Part shown: positions 1 through 8,873 of the stretch, piece by piece
How the letters are laid out: each line of letters opens with the position of its first letter
How positions within the stretch are numbered: position 1 is the first letter of the stretch
DNA from: Paracoccaceae bacterium
GTDB taxonomy: Bacteria; Pseudomonadota; Alphaproteobacteria; Rhodobacterales; Rhodobacteraceae
Assembly: GCA_027013095.1 (NCBI GenBank)
Contig: JALUYI010000054.1
Span: forward strand, 1-64,000
Reading direction: 5' to 3'
DNA: 64,000 nt
The notes under the pieces: generated by a model
What the model was told of the DNA's origin: nothing
Seen by the model: only the letters and a program-made list of their open reading frames with translations
The model's database searches: none
Made by a program: the position numbers and the translations under genes

Positions 1-2
1 CG

Positions 3-800
3 GTGAACTCCAAAATCGTATCGTTTTTCATGTGGCATATCCTTTTCTCTCTGAGAATCGCGGCGCGTCAACACCGCCATGATATGCCACCCAATCACCC
101 CATCACCAACTTTCGGGCATTGCTCGTCGATCTGGCCAAAAAGCAGCTTGATGGCTGGCAGGGGCGGCTGGGAATGCATGGCCCCTTTGCCGGGTTCGAG
201 TTGGACACGACCGATCCCGACATGCGCGAAATCGTGATCAAACGGCTGGATCAGACGCTGGATGTGGCCGCCGCGCTGGGGGCGGTTCAGATCGTGCTGC
301 ACTCGCCCTACAGCGCCTGGGATTACCACAATATCGACCTTAAGCCCCGCGCCCGGGCGCGCAAGATCGAGGCCACACACGCCTGCCTTGGCGCGGCGGT
401 CAAGCGGGCCGAGGATCAGGGTGTGACGCTGGTTCTGGAGAATATTCAAGATATCGATCCGCTGGACCGGCTGCGCTTGGCGGAAAGTTTTGACTCGCCG
501 GCGCTGCGCCTGTCGGTGGATACGGGCCATGCCAGTTTTTCCCACCATGTGATGGGAGCGCCGCCGGTAGATCGTTTTATCACCATGGCGGGCGAGATGC
601 TGGCCCATGTTCATCTGCAGGACGCCGATGGCTGCGCGGATCGCCACTGGGCAATTGGCGAAGGTTCGATTCTCTGGCCAGCGGTGTTTCGCGCCCTGTC
701 CGAGATCCGCTCGAACCCGCATCTGGTGCTGGAGATCAATGATAACGCCGGCATTCCCGCGTCGATGCGCCATCTGGGGGATCTGGGTCTGGCGCGCTGA
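3..800 (+). CDS. Sugar phosphate isomerase/epimerase-like TIM-barrel protein, cut at the window start
   Basis: The protein resembles the xylose-isomerase-like TIM-barrel family (AP endonuclease 2 superfamily). I see the strand-end motifs HGPF, VLHSPY, LVLENI, SVDTGH and HVHLQDADG, whose Glu, Asp and His residues normally bind the divalent metal. The stop is at 798-800. The real start cannot be seen: similarity to the fold becomes clear only near residue 28, just after an in-frame ATG at 84, and the first ~27 codons (hydrophobic then basic) do not look like this family. The gene probably begins upstream of the window, or the first ~80 bases carry a frame disruption. The exact substrate is unknown. 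Confidence 0.65.
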   Translation: MNSKIVSFFMWHILFSLRIAARQHRHDMPPNHPITNFRALLVDLAKKQLDGWQGRLGMHGPFAGFELDTTDPDMREIVIKRLDQTLDVAAALGAVQIVLHSPYSAWDYHNIDLKPRARARKIEATHACLGAAVKRAEDQGVTLVLENIQDIDPLDRLRLAESFDSPALRLSVDTGHASFSHHVMGAPPVDRFITMAGEMLAHVHLQDADGCADRHWAIGEGSILWPAVFRALSEIRSNPHLVLEINDNAGIPASMRHLGDLGLAR

Positions 801-853
801 GCTTGCGGCTGCCCGGGTGATCGTCAACGGGTCCAGATGCCCGGGTCTACGCC

Positions 854-1456
854 CTAGAACGACACGAAAATCCGGTGTTCGGTCATGTCATAGCTCAGCT
901 GCGGTTGACGCCAGCGCGAGATTTCCGCCAACAGGCCAAACTGCACATCGGCGGGGCTGAGGGGCGTGTCGGGGATATAACCCTCATCCAGCCGCGCCCA
1001 GAGGTCGGGTTGTCGGCGCAGCTTTTGGCCCTCGGCCTGCAGTTGCCATTGCCCCTTTGAGCGTTTGACGACGATGCTCCCGCCATAGGGCAGCGCCGAT
1101 TCAAAGCACTGAATCACCAGAAAGGCAATTTTGGCCGCCTGTCGGGGGACTTCGTTCTCGGGCAGCCATGTGCAGCGGATGCGGGTGTCCTGAAAATGGT
1201 CGGTAAGGATGCTGGATATCTCGGATTTCGCCAGCGTCACACCGGGTTTGGCGCTGCCATAGGCAACACGGAAAAAACGGATGCGGGATTTTGCCGCGGC
1301 GACGCTGGCGGCGATCAGCTCGATTTCGGGGCCCAGCGGTTGCCCGTCCATTTCGATCAGTTCAATGCCGTTGCTGATCGCCCCGAGAGGGCTTATCAGA
1401 TCATGGCATATTCGCGATCCGATCAGCGAGCTGATATCTTTGGGGTCGGTATACAT
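854..1456 (-). CDS. chpT: Histidine phosphotransferase ChpT
   Basis: This 200-residue protein has the HPT-like helix of the alphaproteobacterial ChpT family, with the motif RICHDLISPLGAI near the N-terminus (phosphoacceptor His18). The C-terminal half is the degenerate ATPase-like ChpT domain (formerly DUF2328). In Caulobacter ChpT carries phosphate from the kinase CckA to the response regulators CtrA and CpdR, linking cell-cycle or motility control to transcription. Length and motif fit well. It is transcribed divergently from a DUF3553 gene only 14 bp away, so the two share a very short promoter region. Neither cckA nor ctrA lies in the window. Confidence 0.85.
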   Translation of the reverse strand: MYTDPKDISSLIGSRICHDLISPLGAISNGIELIEMDGQPLGPEIELIAASVAAAKSRIRFFRVAYGSAKPGVTLAKSEISSILTDHFQDTRIRCTWLPENEVPRQAAKIAFLVIQCFESALPYGGSIVVKRSKGQWQLQAEGQKLRRQPDLWARLDEGYIPDTPLSPADVQFGLLAEISRWRQPQLSYDMTEHRIFVSF

Positions 1457-1470
1457 GGGGGAATTCTCGG

Positions 1471-1686
1471 GTGTCAGGAACAGAGGACGGGACGGGATGC
1501 AAGCCGGGCTGCGACGGCATCGAGGCGGTTGTGTTCGTGCCCGGCGATCTGGTGCGTCACCCGACGCGGCAGGATTGGGGCCTTGGGCAGGTGCAGTCGG
1601 TGATTGGATCGCGGATTACGGTGAATTTTGAGCATGGCGGCAAAGTCGTCCTGATTGCGGGCAAGGTGGCCTTGCGTTTTGCGTGA
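1471..1686 (+). CDS. DUF3553 domain small protein
   Basis: The 71-residue product carries the DUF3553 core: GDLVRHPTRQDWGLGQVQS followed by a beta-rich VNFEHGGK segment, reminiscent of small nucleic-acid-binding barrels such as the CarD/UvrD C-terminal type. No function is established that I know of. The listed start is a GTG at 1471. In-frame GTG codons at 1531 and 1537 are credible alternatives, because the first 20 residues look unconserved and the domain begins right after them. It is divergent from chpT with a 14 bp gap. Confidence 0.7.
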   Translation: MSGTEDGTGCKPGCDGIEAVVFVPGDLVRHPTRQDWGLGQVQSVIGSRITVNFEHGGKVVLIAGKVALRFA

Positions 1687-1828
1687 CGGGCGCAAGAAAG
1701 AATCGCGCATAGGTTGACTAAACACAACCAAACAGAGAAAATCAAGACAGTTTAACCACGGGCAAAATTTGCGCGCCTCCCAAAACAGGAAATGGTCAAT
1801 CCCGGTGTCATTATGCTATAGCCCGCGC

Positions 1829-2641
1829 ATGAGTGTTAAGGCGACATCAAGAGAGCGTCACCTGACGGTGCGCATGGCGGATTCTGCGGCGGACCGGATT
1901 GCCGCGCAACGCCTGCGCTATCGGGTGTTCGTCGAGGAATTGGGCGCCGATGGCCCCACCGTGGACCATGCCAATCGGCGCGAGCGGGATTCCTTTGATC
2001 AATGGTATGACCACCTGTTGCTGGTGGACCGGAGGCGTAACCCGGATGATCTGGATCATGTGGTCGGGGTTTACCGTCTTTTGCGCAGCGATGTGGCGCT
2101 GGCGGGGCCGGGGTTCTATTCGGCGGCGGAATATGACTTGGGGCCGCTTCTGCGTTCGGGACATAAATTGCTGGAGTTGGGGCGCTCGTGCGTGGCAGCG
2201 GACTCACGTGGCGGTGCCGGGATGGTGCTGCTGTGGAATGCGCTGGCGGCCTATGTGCTGCGCCATGAAATCAAGGTGATGTTTGGGGTGGCCAGCTATC
2301 ACGGCACTGATATTGCGCCGATCGCGCGCTCGCTATCCTATCTGGGCGCGCACCATCTGGCCCCGCCCGAGATGCGGGTGAGGGCGCATGCAGACCATTA
2401 TCAAAGCCTCGATTTGATCCCCGCCGAAACGATCTCGCGGGCACAGGCGATGGCCGAGACCCCGGCCCTGATCAAGGCCTATCTGCGGCTGGGCGGGGTG
2501 ATCGGCGATGGCGCCTATATCGACCGCGATTTCAACACCACCGATGTCTGCCTGCTGATGGACACCGAACGCATGTCGGCCCGCCACCGCGCGTCCTATA
2601 TTCGCAAATCGGGCCACCACGACCCGGGGGCGCCGGCATGA
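1829..2641 (+). CDS. olsB: GNAT-type acyltransferase OlsB (ornithine N-acyltransferase)
   Basis: This 270-residue protein matches the OlsB/hemolysin-like acyltransferase family. OlsB transfers a 3-hydroxyacyl group from acyl carrier protein to the alpha-amino group of ornithine, the first step of ornithine-lipid synthesis at the inner membrane. Visible marks are RLRYRVFVEELGADG near the N-terminus, a central VGVYRLL strand and the LELGRSCV segment typical of the family. I chose the ATG at 1829 (MSVKATS); an in-frame ATG at 1769 would add 20 unlikely residues. The stop overlaps the start of olsA by 4 bp, so the two enzymes are translationally coupled. A bacterial lysophosphatidate-type role is less likely given the partner. 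Confidence 0.85.
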   Translation: MSVKATSRERHLTVRMADSAADRIAAQRLRYRVFVEELGADGPTVDHANRRERDSFDQWYDHLLLVDRRRNPDDLDHVVGVYRLLRSDVALAGPGFYSAAEYDLGPLLRSGHKLLELGRSCVAADSRGGAGMVLLWNALAAYVLRHEIKVMFGVASYHGTDIAPIARSLSYLGAHHLAPPEMRVRAHADHYQSLDLIPAETISRAQAMAETPALIKAYLRLGGVIGDGAYIDRDFNTTDVCLLMDTERMSARHRASYIRKSGHHDPGAPA

Positions 2642-3483
2642 GCCGCAGTTGGGCCGAACTGCCCCCCCCGAAGGTCGCGCCGCTGGGGGGGCCGGGAGGA
2701 CTGAGGGCGTTGCTCCGGTTCTTGCTGCTGGCGGTGGTGATTTACGGCCTGATGGCGGTTCTTTTGCTGCTGCGCCTTGGCGAAATGCCGTTTCGCAAAA
2801 GGGTGCTTTCGCCGGCGATCGTGCAACTGGCCTGCAAGGGTGCGATGCGCATTTACGGCCTACCCATGCGGGTCCGGGGCCGGCCCATGCACCAGCGCGG
2901 GGCGATTGTCGCCAATCACGCCTCATGGCTGGATATCTTTGTTCTGAATGCTGCCGCGCGGGTGTTTTTCGTCTCCAAGGTCGAGGTGCGCACGTGGCCC
3001 CTGATCGGCAATATTGCGCGGGCGGCGGGCACCGTCTTTATTGCCCGCAATCCACGCGACGCCAAGCTGCAAAAGGCGCAGTTCGAGGAACGCCTGATTG
3101 CCGGCGACCGCCTGCTGTTCTTTCCCGAGGGCACCAGCACCGACAGTCGGCGGGTGGTGCGATTTAAATCCACCCTTTTTGCGGCGTTTTTTACCCCACG
3201 GCTGCGCGATAAGCTGTGGATCCAGCCAGCCAGCGTAATTTACCGCGCACCTGAGGGCGAGGATTCACGTTATTATGGCTGGTGGGCCGACATGACGTTT
3301 GCGCCGCATTTCCTCAAGGTTCTGGCCGCTCGTCGGGCCGGTGGGGTGGAGGTGGTGTTTCACGATCCGGTCCGGGTGGCCGATTTCGCCGACCGCAAGG
3401 CATTGGCCGCTTATTGCGAGGAAAAGGTGCGGGCTGCGGTTGAGGCGGGGCTTGGCGCGAACGGGTCCTCAAAGGGCGCGTAA
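2638..3483 (+). CDS. olsA: Lyso-ornithine lipid O-acyltransferase OlsA (PlsC family)
   Basis: This 281-residue membrane acyltransferase has one N-terminal transmembrane helix (about residues 24-47), the catalytic HX4D motif (NHASWLD, His94/Asp99) and the phosphate-binding FPEGTST motif (162-168). OlsA esterifies the hydroxyl of lyso-ornithine lipid using acyl-ACP. PlsC, which makes phosphatidate, belongs to the same family and cannot be separated by motif alone, but the 4 bp overlap with olsB points to OlsA. The 3' end overlaps the convergent thiE-like gene by 15 bp. Confidence 0.85.
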   Translation: MSRSWAELPPPKVAPLGGPGGLRALLRFLLLAVVIYGLMAVLLLLRLGEMPFRKRVLSPAIVQLACKGAMRIYGLPMRVRGRPMHQRGAIVANHASWLDIFVLNAAARVFFVSKVEVRTWPLIGNIARAAGTVFIARNPRDAKLQKAQFEERLIAGDRLLFFPEGTSTDSRRVVRFKSTLFAAFFTPRLRDKLWIQPASVIYRAPEGEDSRYYGWWADMTFAPHFLKVLAARRAGGVEVVFHDPVRVADFADRKALAAYCEEKVRAAVEAGLGANGSSKGA

Positions 3484-4086
3484 AAGCTCTGAGAGGGCCG
3501 CCGCGGGGTCGTCCTGCCCCCAGATCTCGGCGCCGATGGCCAGAAAATCCGTCACCGGGGACAATTCGGCGATGATTTCGGCGCTCAGGCCACCCTCGGC
3601 GACCACCGGCAGCTCGATCATTTCGGACCACCACTGAAACAGCTCGCGATCGGCCAGAGTGCCGTCGCCCAGACCGGAATCGCCAAGCGGCCCGAACGAG
3701 ATATAATCCGCCCCCGCTTCGCCTGCGCTTAACCCGGCGTGACGCGATGCGGCGCAATAGCTGCCCAGAATGGCCTCGGGGCCCAGCGCTTTTCGCACCT
3801 CGCGCACCTGTCGCGCCCCGTCGGGCAGGTGGCAGCCGTCAAGGCCAAGGCGCTCGACCAGCCGGAAATGGCGGGATATGACAAGGGCAATGTCGCGCTG
3901 ATGGCAGATTGGGCGCAGATGATCGGCGGCGCGGGCGATCTGCTCGGCATCCTGACTGGCAAGGTCAAGTCGCACGCAGGCGATTTCGACCCGGTCCAGA
4001 ACCGCGGCCAGTTGATCGCCAAAGACCGACGGCTCAAAGCTGCTGGGGGTAATCAGGTAGATTTGTGTCTGTTCCGGCTGGCTCAT
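3469..4086 (-). CDS. ThiE-like protein (thiamine phosphate synthase fold) with altered active site
   Basis: The fold signature of thiamine phosphate synthase is clear: IYLITP at strand 1, LGLDGCHLPDG at strand 4, AGEAGADYISFGP at strand 6 and PVVAEGG at strand 7, over 205 residues. The residues that bind pyrophosphate and magnesium in characterised ThiE are not there: QLRxK reads CVRLDLA, the VNDR region reads VISRH, HLGQxD reads HLPDG, and the TxTK loop reads GDSGLGDGT. I therefore annotate the fold only and leave the gene symbol blank. It converges on olsA and is divergent from trmJ. Roles could include a thiamine-related binding function or a different TIM-barrel reaction. Confidence 0.65.
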   Translation of the reverse strand: MSQPEQTQIYLITPSSFEPSVFGDQLAAVLDRVEIACVRLDLASQDAEQIARAADHLRPICHQRDIALVISRHFRLVERLGLDGCHLPDGARQVREVRKALGPEAILGSYCAASRHAGLSAGEAGADYISFGPLGDSGLGDGTLADRELFQWWSEMIELPVVAEGGLSAEIIAELSPVTDFLAIGAEIWGQDDPAAALSELLRAL

Positions 4087-4193
4087 CGCTGGCTCCCTTT
4101 GGGCGTGTCATAACGAGAGGCGCCGGAAGGGGCAAGGTTGCGCCCGCACCAAAGGCGGTTTATCAGGCGCCGCAGACGACAGAAGAGGGCAAG

Positions 4194-5012
4194 ATGGCAG
4201 GCACCGATCACGGCAAGGGTCAAACCCAGAATCAGGGCTGGGGCGGGGCGCAGCCGGCCTTTGTTCTGGTGCGTCCGCAGATGGGCGAGAATATCGGCGC
4301 AGCGGCACGGGCGATGTGGAATTTCGGCCTTGAGCGCCTGCGCCTTGTCTCACCGCGCGACGGCTGGCCGAACGGTCGTGCGGTGGCCATGGCCAGTGGG
4401 GCGGCGCGGGTTCTGGATCAAGTGCAGGTTTTTGACACCCCGGCCGACGCGCTGGCGGATGTGTCCTACGTTTACGCCACGACCGCACGCAGCCGGGATT
4501 TGACGAAGCCCGTCGTTTCCCCCGAATTTGCCATGCAGGAGACGCGCGCGCGCCTGCAGCGGGGTGAGCGCGTGGCCATCCTGTTCGGTCCCGAGCGCGC
4601 CGGGCTGGAAAATGCCGATATCGTGCGCGCCAATGCCATCATTTCAGTCCCGGTCAACCCGGGTTTCGGCTCGCTCAACCTTGCGCAATGCGTGCTGCTG
4701 ACCGCCTACGAATGGCGCCGGCAAGGCGCGCCTGTCCCGCCCGAGCATCTGGAGATGGCCGGCAGCCGACCGGCCCGTGGGATCGAGGTTGAAAAACTGT
4801 TTGAACACCTACTGAATGAGCTCGATACCGTCGGGTTTTTCTGGCCCGAACACAAGGCCGACAGCATGCGCCTGAATCTGCGCAACCTTGTGTCACGGAT
4901 GCCGTTGAGCGACGCCGACATTCGAATCTTGCACGGAATATTGCGCGCCTTGGCCAAGCAGAGGATCACGGGCGCAGACGGGGGCGCAGACGGGGGCGCA
5001 AACGGGGCGTAA
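4194..5012 (+). CDS. trmJ: tRNA (cytidine/uridine-2'-O-)-methyltransferase TrmJ
   Basis: TrmJ is a SPOUT-class enzyme that 2'-O-methylates nucleotide 32 of tRNAs with S-adenosylmethionine. The 272-residue product shows VLVRPQMGENIGAAARAMWNFG at the N-terminus, the YATTARSRD loop, and the knot motifs ILFGPERAGL and VNPGFGSLNLAQ. The C-terminal half is the usual TrmJ extension. I chose the ATG at 4194; an in-frame start at 4065 would add 43 residues without family likeness. The last residues are a low-complexity Gly-Ala-Asp tail encoded by a tandem DNA repeat. Confidence 0.88.
   Translation: MAGTDHGKGQTQNQGWGGAQPAFVLVRPQMGENIGAAARAMWNFGLERLRLVSPRDGWPNGRAVAMASGAARVLDQVQVFDTPADALADVSYVYATTARSRDLTKPVVSPEFAMQETRARLQRGERVAILFGPERAGLENADIVRANAIISVPVNPGFGSLNLAQCVLLTAYEWRRQGAPVPPEHLEMAGSRPARGIEVEKLFEHLLNELDTVGFFWPEHKADSMRLNLRNLVSRMPLSDADIRILHGILRALAKQRITGADGGADGGANGA
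4970..5005 (+). repeat. Three 12-bp tandem repeats in the 3' end of trmJ
   Basis: The unit GGGCGCAGACGG occurs three times head to tail, the third copy with one A-for-G change. It encodes the terminal Gly-Ala-Asp/Asn-Gly tail of TrmJ. Copy number could vary without breaking the frame, since the unit is a multiple of three. Confidence 0.9.
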
Positions 5013-5098
5013 CGCCGCCTTGCAGACGGCTGATGGTGCGCATAATGTGCCAAAAACCAAGCCAAGCGGCCCCGCAGGCGGGCAGGAACGAGACCGAC

Positions 5099-6271
5099 AT
5101 GAGCACCAGACGACCGATCTTTGAAGAGGTATCCGACCCCGCACCCAAGCGTGCTACCCCGGGCGAAAGGCCGGAACGCAACGGTGCTGCAGGGCTGATC
5201 GATACACCCGACACTGGCGCGCGACGCGGTATTCGGATCTGGTTGTGGATCCTGCTTTTGATGGTCATGACGATGATTGCGGTCGGCGGCCTGACGCGCC
5301 TGACTGACAGCGGTCTGTCGATCACCCAGTGGAAACCGATTTCCGGCGCCCTCCCTCCGCTCAGCGCCGCCGACTGGCAGGACGCATTCCAGAAATATCA
5401 GGCCAGCCCGGAATACAAGTTGCAAAACAAAGGGATGAGCCTGAGCGCCTTTCAGTCGATCTATTGGTGGGAATGGGGCCACCGCGAGCTGGGGCGGTTG
5501 ATCGGTGTGGTCTGGGCGCTGGGCTTTTTCGGGTTTCTGCTGGCCGGGAAAATCCCCAGAGGCTGGCGAGGTCGGTTATTCCTGTTGGGTGTTCTCGGCG
5601 GATTGCAGGGGGCGCTGGGCTGGTGGATGGTGTCCTCGGGACTGGTCGGACGCATGGTCGATGTTGCCTCGTACCGACTGGCGATGCATCTGGGGCTGGG
5701 CTTTATCATCATGGGAACGATCCTGTGGTTCCTGATGGGGCTGGGCCGCACCGGGGTCGATCTGCTGCAGGCCCGCCGCGCGCGTGAGCCTCGCCTGCAA
5801 CGCCTGTCCTCGATCATGGCCGGGCTGGTCTTTTTTCAGGTCATTCTGGGGGCGCTGGTGGCTGGAATAGACGCCGGGCGCAGCTATGTGGACTGGCCGT
5901 TGATGGATGGCTCGTTTCTGCCCCCCGAAAGTTTTGATCTGTCGCCGCTCTGGTCGAATTTCTTTGAAAACGCGGCACTGGTGCAGTTTGACCACCGGAT
6001 GATCGGCTATCTGGTGTTCCTGTTTGGCGCCACCCTCTGGTGGCAGAGCCGCAACAGCCCGCATCGCGCCACGCGCCTCGCCTTTGACTGGATGATGGCG
6101 ATGATCCTGTTGCAGGTCTCGTTGGGGATTGCGACGGTGATGAATGCCGCCGCTCCCCATATCGCGATCGTGCATCAGGTCGGTGCCATCCTGACCTTGG
6201 GGCTGATCCTGCGGGCGCGGTTCCTGTCGGCCTATCCGTTACCACAATCCCTGCGACAAGGAGCAGCATGA
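5099..6271 (+). CDS. ctaA: Heme A synthase CtaA
   Basis: CtaA converts heme O to heme A for aa3-type cytochrome c oxidase in the inner membrane. The 390-residue protein has about eight hydrophobic helices and the four heme-ligand or active-site histidine contexts expected of the family: WEWGHRELGRL, RLAMHLGLG, VQFDHRMIGYL and IVHQVGA. The first ~45 residues are a polar cytoplasmic extension before IRIWLWILLLM. I picked the ATG at 5099 (MSTRRPIF); an in-frame start at 5033 also exists. The stop overlaps the next gene (ATGA). Other cytochrome oxidase genes are not in the window. Confidence 0.9.
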   Translation: MSTRRPIFEEVSDPAPKRATPGERPERNGAAGLIDTPDTGARRGIRIWLWILLLMVMTMIAVGGLTRLTDSGLSITQWKPISGALPPLSAADWQDAFQKYQASPEYKLQNKGMSLSAFQSIYWWEWGHRELGRLIGVVWALGFFGFLLAGKIPRGWRGRLFLLGVLGGLQGALGWWMVSSGLVGRMVDVASYRLAMHLGLGFIIMGTILWFLMGLGRTGVDLLQARRAREPRLQRLSSIMAGLVFFQVILGALVAGIDAGRSYVDWPLMDGSFLPPESFDLSPLWSNFFENAALVQFDHRMIGYLVFLFGATLWWQSRNSPHRATRLAFDWMMAMILLQVSLGIATVMNAAAPHIAIVHQVGAILTLGLILRARFLSAYPLPQSLRQGAA

Positions 6272-7758
6272 TGCGAGCCACCTATGACGCGCTGATGGCG
6301 TATACGAAACGGACCGTGGCGCTGTCACAGGTCGCTGGCCTCCTCGGCTGGGATCAGGAGACGATGATGCCGCCGGGGGCTGCCGGGCAGCGTGGCGAAT
6401 GGCGCGGCGCGATGGAGGAGATCATCCATGCCCGCCAGAGCGCCCCTGAGGTCGGCGCGTGGCTGGCGCGTCTTGAGGGGGCCGATCTGGGAGATGAGGC
6501 CAGCGCCAACCTGCGCCATATTCGCCGCACTTTTCAACGTGCCACCCGGGTGCCGGCGGATCTGGCGGCCGAGCTGGCGCGCGTGACCTCGGTCTCGCAG
6601 GGAATCTGGGCGCGGGCGCGCGCGGCGGATGATTTTGCCGCCTTTGCCCCGACCCTGAAACAGGTTCTGGACCTCAAGCGCGAAGAGGCTGCGGCCCTGA
6701 GCGATGGCGATGGCACGGATGCCTATGATGCCCTGTTGCAGGATTATGAGCCGGGCATGAGCGGTGCGCGCCTGCAGGCCCTGTTGGGTGAACTGCGTGC
6801 GGGTCTGGTGGATCTGCGCGACCGGATCCGGGGCTCAACACGGCAAATCCCCGCCCTGTCCCGGAGCTTTGACCACGCCGGGCAGATGGCGCTGGCCCAT
6901 GATCTGGCCGGTGTCTTTGGCTATGACTGGAGCCGCGGTCGGCTGGATCTGGCGGTGCATCCATTTTCGTCCGGCTCGGGGTTTGATACGCGCATCACGA
7001 CCAGAGTCGACGAAAAGAACCCGTTCAACTGTTTCTATTCAACAATCCATGAAACTGGCCACGCCTGTTATGAGCAGGGGATTTCCGCCGCCTACCTGAT
7101 GACCCCGCTGGGGCGGGGGGTCTCGATGGGGGTGCACGAAAGCCAGAGCCGCATTTACGAGAACCAGCTTGGCCGCTCGGCGCCATTCTGTGGCTGGCTG
7201 TTCCAGCGGATGCAGACCGAATTCGGCGATTTTGGCGTTCCCGATGCCGACGCGTTCTATGCCCTCGTCAATCAGGTGGGGCAGGGCTATATCCGCACCG
7301 AGGCCGACGAAGTGCAGTATAACCTGCATGTGTTGCTGCGCTTTGATCTGGAGCGGGCGCTGATTTCCGGCGCGTTGGAGGTTTCCGACCTTGAAGACGC
7401 ATGGAATGCGCGTTTTCTTGCCGATTTCGGCTTTGCCGTGGACCGGCCCTCGAATGGAGTCCTGCAGGACGTGCATTGGTCGGTCGGGCTGTTCGGCTAT
7501 TTCCCGACCTATTCTCTGGGCAACGTCTATGCCGGAGGGCTCTATCAGGCGCTCTGCGCGGCGGTGCCTACGCTTGAGGCAGATCTTGCGCGGGGCGAGA
7601 CCGCTGCTGCGACCGAATGGCTGCGGGACAACGTGCAGAAATACGGCGGTCTGTTTGAGCCCGCCGATCTGATCGAGCGGGCAACCGGCGCCCCTATTTC
7701 CGCCCGCCCTTTGCTGGATTACCTCGAGCGGAAATTCACCGCGATTTACCGCCTGTAA
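6268..7758 (+). CDS. Metallocarboxypeptidase, M32 (Taq) family
   Basis: The 496-residue product belongs to the thermostable carboxypeptidase 1 family, zinc enzymes that remove C-terminal residues from peptides in the cytoplasm. The zinc-binding motif is HETGH at residues 261-265, followed by the conserved GVHESQSR segment and the EADEVQYNLH segment of the family; length is standard (about 490-500). It starts inside the ctaA stop codon (ATGA overlap), so it is probably co-translated with ctaA, though no functional link is obvious. Confidence 0.88.
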   Translation: MMRATYDALMAYTKRTVALSQVAGLLGWDQETMMPPGAAGQRGEWRGAMEEIIHARQSAPEVGAWLARLEGADLGDEASANLRHIRRTFQRATRVPADLAAELARVTSVSQGIWARARAADDFAAFAPTLKQVLDLKREEAAALSDGDGTDAYDALLQDYEPGMSGARLQALLGELRAGLVDLRDRIRGSTRQIPALSRSFDHAGQMALAHDLAGVFGYDWSRGRLDLAVHPFSSGSGFDTRITTRVDEKNPFNCFYSTIHETGHACYEQGISAAYLMTPLGRGVSMGVHESQSRIYENQLGRSAPFCGWLFQRMQTEFGDFGVPDADAFYALVNQVGQGYIRTEADEVQYNLHVLLRFDLERALISGALEVSDLEDAWNARFLADFGFAVDRPSNGVLQDVHWSVGLFGYFPTYSLGNVYAGGLYQALCAAVPTLEADLARGETAAATEWLRDNVQKYGGLFEPADLIERATGAPISARPLLDYLERKFTAIYRL

Positions 7759-7781
7759 AGGCAGGGTTCAACGCGCGGGCG

Positions 7782-8126
7782 TTACCCGTCCTCGTCGGGT
7801 TCGGGACCGCGATAGGCCCGCTCGACCCGGGCCACGCGTAGGGTGTAGTGCCGATACCAGCGCGTTTTCCCCAGTTTTTGCGCCAAAAGATGGGCCGCCA
7901 TGCCTTTCCACGCCCGGATGGCCGCCTCATCCTGCCAATAGCTGACGGTGATTCCATAGCCGCGCGAGTCGCGAATCGCCTCGGCCCCCAGATAACCGGG
8001 CTGCTCGGCCGCCAGCTCGGACATCTTTTTCGCCATCTCGCGATAGCCGCGGGTGTCGCCGGATTCCTGACTGCTGAAAATAACGGCGTAATAGGGCGGG
8101 GTGGGCAGGGACGGTGGCGGGCTCAT
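7782..8126 (-). CDS. Antibiotic biosynthesis monooxygenase-like (ABM) protein
   Basis: A 114-residue alpha/beta protein with the small dimeric ABM-type fold: YYAVIFSS, then a helix with EQPGYLGAEAIRD, the strand YGITVSYWQDEAAIRAWK and the closing HYTLRVARVERAY. Members include quinol monooxygenases and heme-degrading enzymes, but many are of unknown role, and no specific active-site signature is visible here. Its start overlaps the 3' end of the methyltransferase gene by 4 bp, so the two form a coupled pair behind the AraC regulator. Confidence 0.7.
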   Translation of the reverse strand: MSPPPSLPTPPYYAVIFSSQESGDTRGYREMAKKMSELAAEQPGYLGAEAIRDSRGYGITVSYWQDEAAIRAWKGMAAHLLAQKLGKTRWYRHYTLRVARVERAYRGPEPDEDG

Positions 8127-8815
8127 CGGGTCTCCAATTCATTGGTGTTGGCGGGGTCCGTGCGCGCCGCGATCGTGACCTCAAGCGGAATTCCCCATGA
8201 TGACCCCAACCAATGATGGTGGATATGCCATTGCTCCTCGCTCAGCAACAGGTCCAGACGTGCCGGATGGCAGCCGCCGACCAGCGCTGGGGACAGGCGG
8301 GCGAGACCCTCCCATGTCTTTGAAACAAAACCGGAAACAAGATCCTGACCGGTGGTCAGATTACTGAGGCACAGCAGGCCGCCCGGGGTCAGGGCTTGCG
8401 CGGCGACAGTCAGGAACTCACGAATTCTTTCCGGGGCGAAAAGTTCCAGAACAAAGGTGCTGCAAATCCGGTCAAAGGGGGGCTGCCCCGGGGTCAGATC
8501 AAAGGTTTCGCCGCTTTGCCAGATTGAGACGCGGGGGCCAAATTGGCCAAGTCTTTCGCGGCTCAGCGCCACCATTTTGGGGCTGAGATCGCAGCCATGA
8601 TAACGCGCCTTGCAGGGCAATACATCCCGCAACAGGCGGGCGGCGAACCGGCCGGTGCCGCAACCGAACTCCATCACATTTTGCGCTGTCTCAAAGTTGC
8701 CGTTTTTAATCAATATGTTAAGGGCACGGTCCTCGTAAAACGCCTGCGTATCCAGACGCGATCCGAGCAGATCGTAAAACCGCTGCGTGGCACTGAGCGA
8801 CAAGTATCTGGCCAT
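8123..8815 (-). CDS. Class I SAM-dependent methyltransferase
   Basis: The 230-residue protein has the Rossmann methyltransferase motif I (VMEFGCGTGRFA), the acidic end of strand 2 (GCDLSPKMV), the strand 4 segment FDRICSTFVLELF and a post-motif LTPGGLLCLSN. This resembles UbiE/MenG-type or generic methyltransferase domains, but the substrate cannot be inferred. It is coupled to the downstream ABM-like gene (4 bp overlap) and lies 58 bp downstream of an AraC-type regulator on the same strand. Confidence 0.75.
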   Translation of the reverse strand: MARYLSLSATQRFYDLLGSRLDTQAFYEDRALNILIKNGNFETAQNVMEFGCGTGRFAARLLRDVLPCKARYHGCDLSPKMVALSRERLGQFGPRVSIWQSGETFDLTPGQPPFDRICSTFVLELFAPERIREFLTVAAQALTPGGLLCLSNLTTGQDLVSGFVSKTWEGLARLSPALVGGCHPARLDLLLSEEQWHIHHHWLGSSWGIPLEVTIAARTDPANTNELETR

Positions 8816-8873
8816 GATGGCAGCCTACTGCCGAACTTGCGCCCTGACAAGGGTGGGCCGGACAGCTGGGGGG

